The translations under genes and the position numbers were made by a program. From NCBI GenBank assembly GCA_963663945.1, contig OY760687.1, positions 1,302,001 to 1,366,000 of the forward strand: a DNA stretch of 64,000 bases. Direction: 5' to 3'. Source of the DNA: Bin87 sp963663945 (GTDB taxonomy: Bacteria > Chloroflexota > Dehalococcoidia > Lucifugimonadales > UBA3495). Below the pieces are notes generated by a model. The model did not search any database. It saw only the letters and a list, made by a program, of their open reading frames with translations, and was not told where the DNA came from. Below, in pieces: positions 24,889-33,761 of the stretch (position 1 is its first letter; each line of letters opens with the position of its first letter).

Positions 24889-26166
24889 ATGATCATCAAT
24901 CGGATACAGGTGCTGAATTACGGATGCCTTCGGTACGTGGACGTACCGATGGACCGATTCCACGTGCTTATCGGCCCCAACGCCAGCGGCAAGAGCACGC
25001 TGATGGATGCGATCAAGTTCGTCTCGGACGTGGTGCGGGACGGAGTGACCTCAGCCTGTGAAAGGAGAACGTCAAATTTTGCTGATCTAGTATGGAGCCG
25101 TCCTTCCAACCCGAAACAGCAAAGATTCGAGATAGTCTTGGAGTTCGTCCTGCCGGACGAAGTCCGGGCACTATTGCCGCCGGACCGGAGTTACCAGTTT
25201 TTCCGTTACACATTGGCAGTAGGTGCCAATCGAGAAACGAACCAAATCGGTATCGACGAAGAAAGGGGTGCCTTACTAGTGGGATCGCCGCCCCGCGACC
25301 GGCAACTTGCCTTTTTCCCCGAGCCGATGGCGCCTGTTGAATCGATGGTCCAACGTAGCCGTCGTGGTATGCGAACCATTTTCGGCAAGAGCAGCAGCGG
25401 GCGGAGCAGATATTATCCAGAAACAGTTCAAAAAGTTGGTGCACAAGGCTGGAGAGCTGCGTTTAATTTGGGCGCAGAGCGCTCCGCGATGTCGATACTG
25501 CCGGATACAGTCGACGAATATCCGGTGACTACCCGCATATTGGCCTATCTCCGCGATGGTATAGCCACACTGTCCCTTAACAGTGAACGTATGAGACGAG
25601 CCAGTCCTCCGGGAGTGGGAAACGCTTTCCTGCCTGACGGTTCCAATGTACCGTGGGTGGTGGCAACTTTCATGGAACAAGATCCAGGGCGCTATGACGA
25701 TTGGGTCGAACACATCCAGTGCGCTTTGGACGGTTTCGAATCCGTGCGCGTCGTGCACCGGCAGGACGATGGCCACAAATACTTGATGGTGAAATATAGC
25801 AACGGCCTCGAAGTCCCGTCATGGAAGATTTCTGATGGCACACTACGGCTAATGGCGCTAACACTATTGGCCTACATGCCGCAAAAATACGGCTTGTTCA
25901 TGATTGAGGAACCCGAAAACGGAATCCATCCGGGCGTACTGCAAGACGTTTTCGATTCGCTTTCGTCCGTGTACGAGGCGCAGGTATTGTTGGCGACCCA
26001 CTCCCCGGAGTTCGTGGCGATCGCCAATGCTAATCATCTGCTGTGTTTCGGCAAAAACACAGACGGTGCCGTAGACGTTGTCCCCGGACGATTCCATCCC
26101 CATTTGAGGGATTGGCAGAGCGAAACCGATTTGGGAACTTTCTTCGCATCCGGAATACTTGCATGA
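24889..26166 (+). CDS. AAA/OLD-like ATPase (AAA_21 type)
   Basis: 425-residue ABC/SMC-like ATPase. Walker A is GPNASGKST (about 29-37), a signature-like SDGTLR lies near residue 308, Walker B is LFMIEEPENGIHP (about 333-345), and the H-loop is LLATHSPEF. This architecture is shared by ATPases of two-gene defence modules (OLD, PARIS, RloA/B-like) that work with a TOPRIM or nuclease partner. The next gene overlaps its stop (ATGA at 26163) and is such a partner in form. Base composition looks more AT-rich than its neighbours, suggesting acquisition. ATG 24889 has no clear ribosome site. Confidence 0.85.
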   Translation: MIINRIQVLNYGCLRYVDVPMDRFHVLIGPNASGKSTLMDAIKFVSDVVRDGVTSACERRTSNFADLVWSRPSNPKQQRFEIVLEFVLPDEVRALLPPDRSYQFFRYTLAVGANRETNQIGIDEERGALLVGSPPRDRQLAFFPEPMAPVESMVQRSRRGMRTIFGKSSSGRSRYYPETVQKVGAQGWRAAFNLGAERSAMSILPDTVDEYPVTTRILAYLRDGIATLSLNSERMRRASPPGVGNAFLPDGSNVPWVVATFMEQDPGRYDDWVEHIQCALDGFESVRVVHRQDDGHKYLMVKYSNGLEVPSWKISDGTLRLMALTLLAYMPQKYGLFMIEEPENGIHPGVLQDVFDSLSSVYEAQVLLATHSPEFVAIANANHLLCFGKNTDGAVDVVPGRFHPHLRDWQSETDLGTFFASGILA

Positions 26167-26801
26167 CGAACAGCGCGCTCATTAAGGACCTGCTAGTATT
26201 AACTGCCGATCCGACCATGCAACGCACAATACAAACCTTGTTGGCGGAACGCCGCAAAGCGCTGGGTATATCTGCCGTCACAGTCGATTTTCAAACTCAC
26301 CGGCATCGAGACTCGGGCTGTAGGACCGCGCCCGGATCGGTCATTAACCCGCTGCGAAACCGCTATCAGAGAGCGATGGTAGTGTTCGATTTTCACGGCA
26401 GCGGCGAAAGGCGCCGGACCGCGACCCAGTTGGAAATTGATTTAGAGCGGGATTTGCAGGGCTCCGGATGGGGAAGCGACGCAGTCGCTGTGGTATCCAT
26501 TGAGCCCTAATTGGAAGCCTGGGTGTTCGGCGCGTCTGCTCGTCATTTGGAAAATGCGGTTGGTTGGTCTCAACCACAGAGCATCCGTGATTGGTTGGAA
26601 CTGCACGGGCATATTACCCATGGGGGCGCCAAGCCAACCGACCCGCAAACGGCTCTCGACGAAATGCTGAAAATCCAAGGCAAGCAGCGTTCTCGAAAGT
26701 TGTTCGCCGACCTGGCAGGCCGCATCAGCCTCATCCATTGCCAGGACCGAGCCTTCCAGAAGTTCCGGTCCACGCTACAGCGTTGGTTCCCTGCCGAATG
26801 A
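26163..26801 (+). pseudogene. TOPRIM-like partner (DUF4276/RloB-like), interrupted by TAA
   Basis: ATG 26163 overlaps the ATPase stop by four bases. The frame runs to TAA 26508-26510 and then continues open to 26801. The junction reads VVSIEP-stop-LEAWVFGA; homologous partners have a Glu-rich ...PELEAW here, so one GAA-to-TAA change would explain it. Acidic residues fit a TOPRIM-like core (LTADPTMQ early, VVFDFHGSG in the middle). The first piece is 115 residues and the second 97. Either a pseudogene or a sequence error; loss of this subunit would probably disable the two-gene system. Confidence 0.7.
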
Positions 26802-26834
26802 ATTGGGGCGGCGTCGCGGTGACGCCGCCCCAAT
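26802..26834. terminator. bidirectional hairpin between convergent genes
   Basis: A perfect 14-bp stem, ATTGGGGCGGCGTC (26802-26815) with 26821-26834, and a 5-base loop. It separates the ATPase module from scoB, which converges on it. T-tracts are weak on both sides. Confidence 0.65.
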
Positions 26835-26860
26835 CGGTCTGATTTGGATCCAGGTCCGGC

Positions 26861-27550
26861 TCACGCCGGCCGCACGCGTATCTCCCTCAGGTCGTCGGCG
26901 ATGATTAGCTCTGCCTCGGTTTGCTCCTGGATGTCCTCGGGGGACCAGCCGGGAGCGTTTTCGCGCAGCACGAAGCCGTCCTCGGTGATCTCGAACAGCC
27001 CGAGATCTGTCGCCAGCAGTTTGACCACTCCCGGCGCGGTGATGGGCAGGCTGCACTGCTTGAGGACGCGGGGAGCGCCATTGCGCTGGTTGTGCTCCAT
27101 GGCGATGAACACGCGCTTGGCGCACGCGGCCAGGTCCATCGCGCCGCCGATGCCTCCGCCCTTGCGTACCGGTATGCGCCAATTGGCGAAGTCACCGTTT
27201 TCGGACACTTCGTACGCCCCCATCACCGTCACGTCCACCATGCCCTTCCTGATGATTCCGAAGGAGTCGGCGTGGTGCACTATGGCCATACCCGGCAGTG
27301 CAACCACGTTCTGGCCGCCCGCGTTGACCAGGTGCTTGTCTTCTTCCCCGGCCGGAGCCAGCGGACCAAATCCGATCACGCCGTTTTCGGAGTGAAAAAT
27401 AATATCCAGGTCCGGCTCGGACTCCAGGTAGTTGGAGCAAAGAGTTGGCATACCCACGCCCAGGTTCACGATCCAACCGTCCTGGAATTCCATCGCCAGC
27501 CGGTCACACATGGTTTGCCGAGAGAGACGGGGCTTGTCCGCGGTGGTCAT
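26861..27550 (-). CDS. scoB: 3-oxoacid CoA-transferase subunit B
   Basis: Beta subunit of a class I CoA-transferase (succinyl-CoA:3-ketoacid or similar). The catalytic Glu lies in SENGVIGFGP; GGGIGGAMDL and GVGMPTL are family blocks. There are 229 residues. It follows scoA by 67 bp on the same strand. The acyl acceptor is not certain: 3-oxoadipate or acetoacetate are both common in this group. Confidence 0.92.
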   Translation of the reverse strand: MTTADKPRLSRQTMCDRLAMEFQDGWIVNLGVGMPTLCSNYLESEPDLDIIFHSENGVIGFGPLAPAGEEDKHLVNAGGQNVVALPGMAIVHHADSFGIIRKGMVDVTVMGAYEVSENGDFANWRIPVRKGGGIGGAMDLAACAKRVFIAMEHNQRNGAPRVLKQCSLPITAPGVVKLLATDLGLFEITEDGFVLRENAPGWSPEDIQEQTEAELIIADDLREIRVRPA

Positions 27551-27617
27551 CGTCGTACTCCTTGTGTTCTCTATTGCGTACCTGATACGGCGCCGATGCT
27601 GACTTGAACCGACATCG

Positions 27618-28316
27618 TCAGTCCCAGATCCCGTCTTCTGGGATCATCACCAGTCGATCAACGTAGATGCCGGGGACGTGTACGCAGTCGGGGTCGATCT
27701 CCCCCGGCTCAACGATGCTATCCTCGACCTCGACCACGGTGATGTCGGCTGCCATGGCCATTACCGGGTTGAAGTTGCGTTGCGTCAGGCGGAACTGCAG
27801 GTTGCCGAAGGTATCGGCCCGGTACGCGCGGATCAGGGCGAAGTCGGCCGGCAACGGATACTCGAGCACGTAGGTCCGTCCGTTGATTTTTCGGTGTTCC
27901 TTGCCCTCCGCCAACTCAGTGCCTACGCTGGCCGGGGTGTAGAAGGCCCCGATGCCGGCCGCCGCAGCCCGCATGCGCTCAGCCAGGGTTCCCTGCGGTA
28001 CCAGTTCCGCGTCCAGCTCGTCGTCGTTGTACATCTGGACGAAGGGCGTGATCTGCGACGGATGCGTCGGCGCGGTGAACGCGCAGATCATCTTCTTGAT
28101 CTGGCGGGCTTCGATCAACGTACCGACGTCCACGCGGTCGTCCATCGACCCGGCGTTGTTGGAAATGCCGGTGAGGTCCTTGACACCCAGGCGGTGCACT
28201 GCGGCCAGTAGATTGCGGGCCAGGCCCACGTTGCCAAAACCAGGCGACATGAACGTCATGCCGTCTTTCATGTCCGCTACAGCGGAGTCGAAATCGGGGA
28301 AAACCTTGTTCTTCAT
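27618..28316 (-). CDS. scoA: 3-oxoacid CoA-transferase subunit A
   Basis: Alpha subunit of the same heteromeric CoA-transferase. Family blocks are MSPGFGNVGLARNLL (usually GGFG), VPQGTLAERMRAAAAGIGAFYTPASVGT, and YVLEYPLPADFALIRAYRADTFGNL. There are 232 residues. It is the first gene of the pair, with a TATAAT promoter upstream. Confidence 0.92.
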   Translation of the reverse strand: MKNKVFPDFDSAVADMKDGMTFMSPGFGNVGLARNLLAAVHRLGVKDLTGISNNAGSMDDRVDVGTLIEARQIKKMICAFTAPTHPSQITPFVQMYNDDELDAELVPQGTLAERMRAAAAGIGAFYTPASVGTELAEGKEHRKINGRTYVLEYPLPADFALIRAYRADTFGNLQFRLTQRNFNPVMAMAADITVVEVEDSIVEPGEIDPDCVHVPGIYVDRLVMIPEDGIWD

Positions 28317-28397
28317 CGGGGTGGGCTCCCATTTCTGGTGTCGCCGCTATCAGCCTGCGGCGATGCCGTCGTCGCCAGCGGCGCGACGGGTGCGGCC

Positions 28398-28425
28398 ATT
28401 ATACAAGCAACATAACCGCTCGCAA
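28398..28425 (-). promoter_or_regulatory. candidate promoter of scoA-scoB
   Basis: On the minus strand, TTGCGA (28425-28420) and TATAAT (28403-28398) are 16 bases apart, about 80 bases before the scoA start. Confidence 0.55.
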
Positions 28426-28483
28426 CGCGCCTGACGACGCAGGATAGCCGCGACGGAACGTGCCCGGACACGACCACAAGCGG

Positions 28484-29395
28484 TCATAGACCGTCGTCCA
28501 CGCCGGTTTGCAGCCGGAGCGGAGCTATGGGGTTGGCATCCTGCGGCGGCAGCGCCAGATCCCGAGTGCGTCCACGCCAGCGGTCCGCCAGGGGCCAGGA
28601 CAGCAATGGCGACTGGCCCACGTCGCCGCCGGCGTCGGCAAGGTTGGCGTTCCCGGCGTCATGGTCGTCTTCCGGATTGTCGGCGTCCGGACGCCAGGGC
28701 CACGGAAGGTGTCGACGCCAGGGATCCGAGCCTCCGTACCCGTTGGCCTCGGCGACCACGGCCATCACCTGGTGGGGCCGGTACACGCGGTGAGTCGGTT
28801 GCTCGGCCAGGATGGCTTCCTGGTCGATGGTGGCCCACAGGGCGGCGACGGACGTTGCTCCAACCCTGCGGGCGCAGGCGATGTCCTGGGGCCCGTCTCC
28901 CACATACATGGCGTCTGCCGGGTCGATGGCCATATTCTCGAGGACATCCACCAAACCGTCGGGTGCCGGTTTGTAGGGACGGGCATCGGTTTTGAAGTTC
29001 GCGTACTCGACCAGCGGGGCCACCCCGGACTCTCGGAGCTCGATTTCCCCAAAGTATGGGATCTTGTCCGACAGTATGCCCACGCGTATCCCGCGCCGAC
29101 GGAATGCGTTCAGCAGCGTGGCAACTCCCGGGTACAGGTAACGGCGATGCCCGTCAATCGCGTGGTAGTGACTGAGGTATACGGGAAGGATGCCGTCCAG
29201 CTCGCTTTCGGCGTCCGGATGGCTCCCAAAAAACCACAGGAGATGCTGGTGAAAGGGTCGGTGAAACTCGGCGGCGACCGCCTCAGCGGTGGGCGGTACC
29301 TTGCCCAACTCAGCCGCGGTGCTTTCCATAAGGCCCAGATGGATGCCCCAGCTGTTCCACAGGGTCAAATCCCAGTCGAAAATGACCGCTTGCAT
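28484..29395 (-). CDS. HAD-superfamily hydrolase with long C-terminal tail
   Basis: Phosphatase-like HAD enzyme of 303 residues. Motif I is DWDLT (8-12; the usual DxDxT with Trp), motif II LSD, motif III Lys in YKPAPDG and motif IV GDGPQDI. These fall within the first 215 residues, close to phosphoglycolate phosphatases. The remaining 85 residues are Asp/Pro/Trp-rich, look disordered and have no clear homologue; a fusion or a late readthrough is possible. The substrate is unknown. Confidence 0.82.
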   Translation of the reverse strand: MQAVIFDWDLTLWNSWGIHLGLMESTAAELGKVPPTAEAVAAEFHRPFHQHLLWFFGSHPDAESELDGILPVYLSHYHAIDGHRRYLYPGVATLLNAFRRRGIRVGILSDKIPYFGEIELRESGVAPLVEYANFKTDARPYKPAPDGLVDVLENMAIDPADAMYVGDGPQDIACARRVGATSVAALWATIDQEAILAEQPTHRVYRPHQVMAVVAEANGYGGSDPWRRHLPWPWRPDADNPEDDHDAGNANLADAGGDVGQSPLLSWPLADRWRGRTRDLALPPQDANPIAPLRLQTGVDDGL

Positions 29396-29456
29396 TGCCG
29401 CCGGATACCTCTCAGCCTGGAGTGTCTGACTGACCTGCGGTGGATGTGAGGCGTTT

Positions 29457-30260
29457 TCAGCAGTGACCCGGGTGACTTTGTCCGCCGCCCTGGTAGTCGA
29501 TGGCGCTGGGCATTACGGTGGTGCCGGGGTGATCGGCTCGACCGAGTTTGACGGTGACCGCGCCGCTGGCGTAGTGCAGAACGCCGCTGACTTCAAGAGT
29601 GGGCGAGCCTGCCAGGTATGTGATGTCGCCGTTGGCTTCCACGCGGAACGGCCGGTCGTGGCCGGGATAGATGGTGTTGGCCGCGGCAACGATTTTCTGG
29701 ATGCTGGCCCGGGCGTCGGCCTCGCTCCAGAAGATGATGGCAGGAGTTCCCCGGCCGATGGCGCCGGCGTCGGACATGGCGTCGCCGCCGATGCACACCG
29801 CCCCGGCTTCGGTTTCGACCACCACGCTGATGTGTCCGCGCGTGTGCCCTGGGGTTTCGATGATCCTGACGCCGGGCTCCAGCTCGGCCTCACCGCTGAC
29901 CGCGTTCACGTTCTGGCTCAACAAAGTGTCGGCGAAGTACCTCGCGGTGGCCAGGTCGCCGACCCGGGGGTTGCGGCTGTATTCCAGTTCGTCGGCGTGG
30001 ATCACGATTTCCGCGTTGGGGAACAGATCGGTATTCTGGGAGTGGTCCCAGTGGGCGTGGGTCAAAATCACACGCCCGATGTCGTCGGTGGAAATGCCAT
30101 GCGCGGCCAGCTCGTCGACCAGCATGTTGCGGCGGCCAAAATGCGCCACGTCCACGATGGACAGCACCTCGCCTCGGATCAGCGTCACGGTACACAGTCC
30201 CAACCGCGTCTGGTCGGTGTTCATCGAGTATCCGCCCATGATGATTTCCAGTTCCGGCAT
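29457..30260 (-). CDS. metallo-beta-lactamase-fold hydrolase
   Basis: Zinc hydrolase of 267 residues. The metal motif is THAHWDHSQN (HxHxDH), followed by GHTRGH and a Zn-bridging Asp in GGDAMSD; the last His is in YPGHDRPF. ATG 30260 has CGGAGGG 6 bases upstream and replaces the longer frame starting at 30305. It resembles N-acyl-homoserine lactonase/glyoxalase II-like members, but the substrate cannot be assigned. Confidence 0.88.
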   Translation of the reverse strand: MPELEIIMGGYSMNTDQTRLGLCTVTLIRGEVLSIVDVAHFGRRNMLVDELAAHGISTDDIGRVILTHAHWDHSQNTDLFPNAEIVIHADELEYSRNPRVGDLATARYFADTLLSQNVNAVSGEAELEPGVRIIETPGHTRGHISVVVETEAGAVCIGGDAMSDAGAIGRGTPAIIFWSEADARASIQKIVAAANTIYPGHDRPFRVEANGDITYLAGSPTLEVSGVLHYASGAVTVKLGRADHPGTTVMPSAIDYQGGGQSHPGHC

Positions 30261-30368
30261 AATATCCCTCCGCCAGAAGTCACAACTCGCTGCTGAATAG
30301 CACAATCGGCGCGATTATAGCACCGCGCCAGGTGCGACTCAGCGAAGCCGCTGCTTTGCCAGGTTCAG

Positions 30369-31889
30369 ATGACGCCCTCCGCCGAAATCGTCTTGCTCAA
30401 CGGTAAAGTCCCTGCTGCCGACGGCCATCACATCGCTCTGGCCGTTGCCGGCGGAACTGTCGTGGCGATGGGTGAAGACCGCGAGATTCGACGACTGGCG
30501 ACGCCGAGCACCACCGTTCTTGACTGCGGCGGTCGCAGGGTCATTCCCGGCATCGTGGACGCCCATTGCCACGTGCTGGCGGCCGCAGCAACCGGCCTGC
30601 GGGTGGATTGTCGGCCGGCCGCGACCAGCGACATCGAGGCGGTCGTCGACGCGCTGCGTAGGGCCGCTGGGCCCGAAGACGGTTGGATACGCGGCTATGG
30701 CTACGACGACTCTCCCGTGGGCCTGGGCCGGCACCTCACTCGCGACGATCTGGACCACGTGTCCACCACGCGACCTGTACGAGTGGACCATCGTTCGGGT
30801 CACGCGTGCGCCCTCAACAGCCGCGCGCTGGAAGTCATGGGCATCGATCGTGAGACGACGGACCCGTCCGGAGGTGTGATAGTGCGCGACGACAATGGCG
30901 AGCCCACCGGGTTGTTGCTGGAAATGTCCCACCAGCTGCGTCATCGGACGGGAACGTCAGCAGACCCATCTCCCACAGTCATGAGAGGAGTCCTGAGCAA
31001 TTTCGGTGAGCGGATGCTGGCCTACGGGGTGACGCAGATCACCGATGCCGGGCCGGGTAACGGTCTGGATCGGTGGCGCTATTTTGGGGAGGTGACCGGT
31101 GATGGCACGCTGCCCCTCCGACTGACCATGATGGTGGGTTTCGACCGCCTGGAAGAAATGCGGGCGGCTGGCCTCGGCTATGGGGCGACCGCAAGCCGGG
31201 GTCTGATCGCCGTGGGCCACGCCAAGATCATGCTCACCGCATCGACCGGGCAACTGCGGCCGGATCCCGCTCAGCTCGCCGACATGGTGGCCCACGCTCA
31301 CGCACTGGGATTCCCGGTGGCGATACACGCCGTGGAGCGGGACGCCGTCGTCGCATCTGCTCTGGCAATCAGCGACGCGCCGCCGATCAAAGCCTCGGAT
31401 GGGAGACTACCCTTGGACCGGATTGAGCACTGTGCCGAGTGCCCGCCTGATGTTCTCGAATTGGTCGTAAAAAGCGGGGCGATGGTAGTCCCAAATCCGG
31501 GGTTCCTGCACTACGACGGCGAGCGGTACAGCCGAACCGTTGCTACCGATGCGTTGCCGCATCTCTACCCGGTGGGAGCGTTGATCTCCCGGGGTGTCCC
31601 TTGCGCCCTTGGCTCCGACGCGCCGGTTGTTGAGCCCAACCCGTGGGCGTCAATCGCGGCTGCGGTGACTCGCCAATCGGGCGGCGGAGTTGAACTGGGA
31701 GGGGTTGGGGTGATGTCGGTGGCCGAAGCTCTTGCCCTGCACGCGTGTGCCAGGCACATCGCGGCCGCTATGCCGGCTGACCTGGCGGTCGTGGAACCGG
31801 ACCCGTTCGCGATTTCCGCGGCCGAGCTGCCTGCCGTGCATGCGGTAGTGACCATCGTGGGTGGGCAGCTCGCGTGGCGCGATGGGTAA
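30369..31889 (+). CDS. YtcJ-like metal-dependent amidohydrolase
   Basis: Amidohydrolase family 3 enzyme of 506 residues. The metal site starts with DAHCH (about 62-66); HRSGHACALNSRAL, a His in VAIHAVERDA, EHC and the final Asp in GSDAPVVEPNPW follow. It resembles YtcJ and N-substituted formamide deformylase. It is divergent from the metallo-beta-lactamase gene. The substrate is unknown. Confidence 0.88.
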   Translation: MTPSAEIVLLNGKVPAADGHHIALAVAGGTVVAMGEDREIRRLATPSTTVLDCGGRRVIPGIVDAHCHVLAAAATGLRVDCRPAATSDIEAVVDALRRAAGPEDGWIRGYGYDDSPVGLGRHLTRDDLDHVSTTRPVRVDHRSGHACALNSRALEVMGIDRETTDPSGGVIVRDDNGEPTGLLLEMSHQLRHRTGTSADPSPTVMRGVLSNFGERMLAYGVTQITDAGPGNGLDRWRYFGEVTGDGTLPLRLTMMVGFDRLEEMRAAGLGYGATASRGLIAVGHAKIMLTASTGQLRPDPAQLADMVAHAHALGFPVAIHAVERDAVVASALAISDAPPIKASDGRLPLDRIEHCAECPPDVLELVVKSGAMVVPNPGFLHYDGERYSRTVATDALPHLYPVGALISRGVPCALGSDAPVVEPNPWASIAAAVTRQSGGGVELGGVGVMSVAEALALHACARHIAAAMPADLAVVEPDPFAISAAELPAVHAVVTIVGGQLAWRDG

Positions 31890-31890
31890 C

Positions 31891-32253
31891 CTAGTCAATA
31901 AACACGTCACCACCTGCCCACATTTGCACGGTCAACGTTCTGCCCTCGACCAGATTTGTGCCCAGCAGAAACTGGTTCCTAGACTCCATCATATCAACAG
32001 TCACGTGTTCGCCATCCCAAACTGCCGTCGCCTGGTATTGATTGGTCTCGACCGTTTGGCCGTCAGCCAGCGTAGCATCCACTTGACCCGCTAGAGTGAG
32101 ACCCAATTGGTGAATAAACTCGGCAGGAAGCGTCAGGTCACCGCTGAAACCAGTATCAACGATTACCTCTCGACGCCAGCGAAATCCGTTGTGGTCGATG
32201 ATATCAACCGCAACGATCGCTTCCATGTGTCGGTTAACGTATCCGGTAATCAC
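31891..32253 (-). CDS. retropepsin-like (clan AA) aspartic protease
   Basis: 120-residue single-lobe aspartyl protease fold. The catalytic motif is VDTGFSGDLTLP (DTG, about 33-35) and the companion ILG-like motif is FLLGTNLVEG near the C terminus. The start overlaps the stop of the upstream small gene by four bases (ATGA), so the two are translated together. Such proteases would act as dimers; the target is unknown. Pairing with a small upstream gene is common for these proteins and can look like a toxin-antitoxin module. Confidence 0.82.
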   Translation of the reverse strand: MITGYVNRHMEAIVAVDIIDHNGFRWRREVIVDTGFSGDLTLPAEFIHQLGLTLAGQVDATLADGQTVETNQYQATAVWDGEHVTVDMMESRNQFLLGTNLVEGRTLTVQMWAGGDVFID

Positions 32254-32519
32254 AGCCGACCCATGAAGCGACCACCAAATTTGATGGCAGCTGGATATCC
32301 GATGCGGAATGTGAAAAACAAGGTCGGCAGTGGATGCCGCTCCCGCAGTTTATTGTTGGCGTCTCGGAACCGGTCCGCAATCTCATAGTCGCCGGTTTCG
32401 ACTTCCAACGCTAGATATCGGCCGTTTTCGTTCGGCTCCACCTGGTGACGTAGTTTCGCGTCATAGACGGCGTGGGCGCGCGTCGCCAGCTCGCTGCGCT
32501 GGTGTTTCCCGATTGCCAT
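32250..32519 (-). CDS. small partner protein of the retropepsin-like gene
   Basis: 89 residues, MAIGKHQRSELATRAHAVYD and onward, mixed charge, no signal peptide. The family name is not recognised. ATG 32519 has AGGAGA 5-6 bases upstream and is preferred over the in-frame start at 32543. It is translationally coupled to the downstream aspartic protease gene, so the two probably form a functional unit. Confidence 0.65.
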   Translation of the reverse strand: MAIGKHQRSELATRAHAVYDAKLRHQVEPNENGRYLALEVETGDYEIADRFRDANNKLRERHPLPTLFFTFRIGYPAAIKFGGRFMGRL

Positions 32520-32611
32520 GGTCGTCTCCTGATCCATAAGCATGGCGTCGAGGGATTGCCTGACCCAACGGCGACGCCGAAGCCGGCAATCCCAAGGTCG
32601 GCTGCGATCGA

Positions 32612-33499
32612 TTAGTGGTGTGCGCGGTCCTGGAACTCCCGCTCGGTGGTGGCAGCTTCCACCGCCTGGTACTCGGGTAGGCTGATCAGCGCCTCCACCT
32701 CGGCTCGGCGTTGCGCGACTTCGGCGGCGCCGATCCCGATGTGGCCCGTGTCCCGGAGGCTGGTGTACGCCTGTTGGATGCCCTGCACCGCGGCGATGGC
32801 CGGCGTGGTGGCGTAGATGATGACCTTGTAGCCCAACTCCTCGTATTCCTGCACTGTGATGTCATCAGTGCCGGCGATTACCAGCAGCGGCACGTCGGGA
32901 ACGCCGGCGCGGTAAGTCGCCAGGTCTTCCCGCTGGCGGACGCCGCGTGGCATAACCACGTCCACGCCCAGGTCGCGCAGCGCGTTGCCCCGCCGGATGG
33001 CATCTTCCATGTCGCCCTCAACGGCGGTGAAGGAGTCGGTGCGGCCGATGATCAGGAAGTCGGGGTCGCTGCGGGCTTCCAGGGCGTAGCGCATCTTTTC
33101 CAGGAACTCGTCCATGGGGATCACGTGCTCCAGGCCGGCGTGATATGACGCCCGCTTGGGGAACACCTGGTCCTCGATGTGGATGCCGCAGATGCTGGCT
33201 CGCTCGAAGGTGCGCACCGTGTGCATGGTGTGGACCGGATCGCCGAAGCCGGCGCCGGCGTCGCAGATCACTGGCAGCGGCACCGATTTCGCCACGCGCT
33301 GGGCGACGTCGACCTGCTCGGTCAGCGTCATCAGCGGCTCGGTGACGGCCAGGTGGGCCCCGCTCATGTAGCCGCCCACGTACACGGTGTCGAACCCCAG
33401 GGACTGCACCACGCGCGCCGACATCGGGTCGTAGGCGCCCGGCGCGAGTATCGTTTCACCGGCGGTCAATCGGGTTTTCAGGTCAGAACGCATAGACAT
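32612..33499 (-). CDS. isocitrate lyase/PEP mutase family protein
   Basis: TIM-barrel enzyme of 295 residues that makes or breaks C-C or P-C bonds in 2-methylisocitrate, dimethylmalate or phosphonopyruvate-type substrates. Family features are the N-terminal ILAPGAYDPMSARVV, DAGAGFGDP (metal-binding Asp), GIHIEDQVFPKR with the Glu/Asp pair, and IIGRTDSF. The loop PKRASYHAG replaces the KKCGH of true isocitrate lyases, so it is probably a PEP mutase/2,3-dimethylmalate lyase relative. GGAGG lies 9 bases before ATG 33499. Confidence 0.88.
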   Translation of the reverse strand: MSMRSDLKTRLTAGETILAPGAYDPMSARVVQSLGFDTVYVGGYMSGAHLAVTEPLMTLTEQVDVAQRVAKSVPLPVICDAGAGFGDPVHTMHTVRTFERASICGIHIEDQVFPKRASYHAGLEHVIPMDEFLEKMRYALEARSDPDFLIIGRTDSFTAVEGDMEDAIRRGNALRDLGVDVVMPRGVRQREDLATYRAGVPDVPLLVIAGTDDITVQEYEELGYKVIIYATTPAIAAVQGIQQAYTSLRDTGHIGIGAAEVAQRRAEVEALISLPEYQAVEAATTEREFQDRAHH

Positions 33500-33626
33500 T
33501 TGAACACACCTCCGGTAATGCAGGGATCATGGCCAGATTAGTGCGGCCAAGCGTACCATACCGGGCCTCGGCGCACAGGCTGGAGCGCAGCGTTACCGCC
33601 GGAATGCCCTCGTTCGGGCCTATTTT

Positions 33627-33716
33627 GTCATCGCGAAGACCGGAGGGCGTGGCGATCTGGTTACCACAGCAACGTTCCTTGCCCCAACAAGATCGCCGCG
33701 CTGCGCTGGCAATGAC
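33627..33716. repeat. imperfect palindromic intergenic repeat
   Basis: Ends GTCATCGC (33627) and GCAATGAC (33709-33716) pair with one mismatch, and the inner arms GGCGATCT (33651-33658) and AGATCGCC (33690-33697) pair exactly. The form GTCATYGCGA...GGCGATCT...AGATCGCC...GCAATGAC resembles short non-autonomous palindromic repeats dispersed in many environmental bacteria. It sits in a 260-bp gap with no gene. One copy is seen here. Confidence 0.6.
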
Positions 33717-33761
33717 GGCTCATGCAAGGCAGGTGCGCATGGGCCCGGATGCCGGTGCCGT

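Noticed and set aside
26508..26510. TAA in the TOPRIM-like gene as a recoded codon
   Set aside because: No known bacterial recoding inserts an amino acid at TAA; nonsense mutation or base error is simpler.
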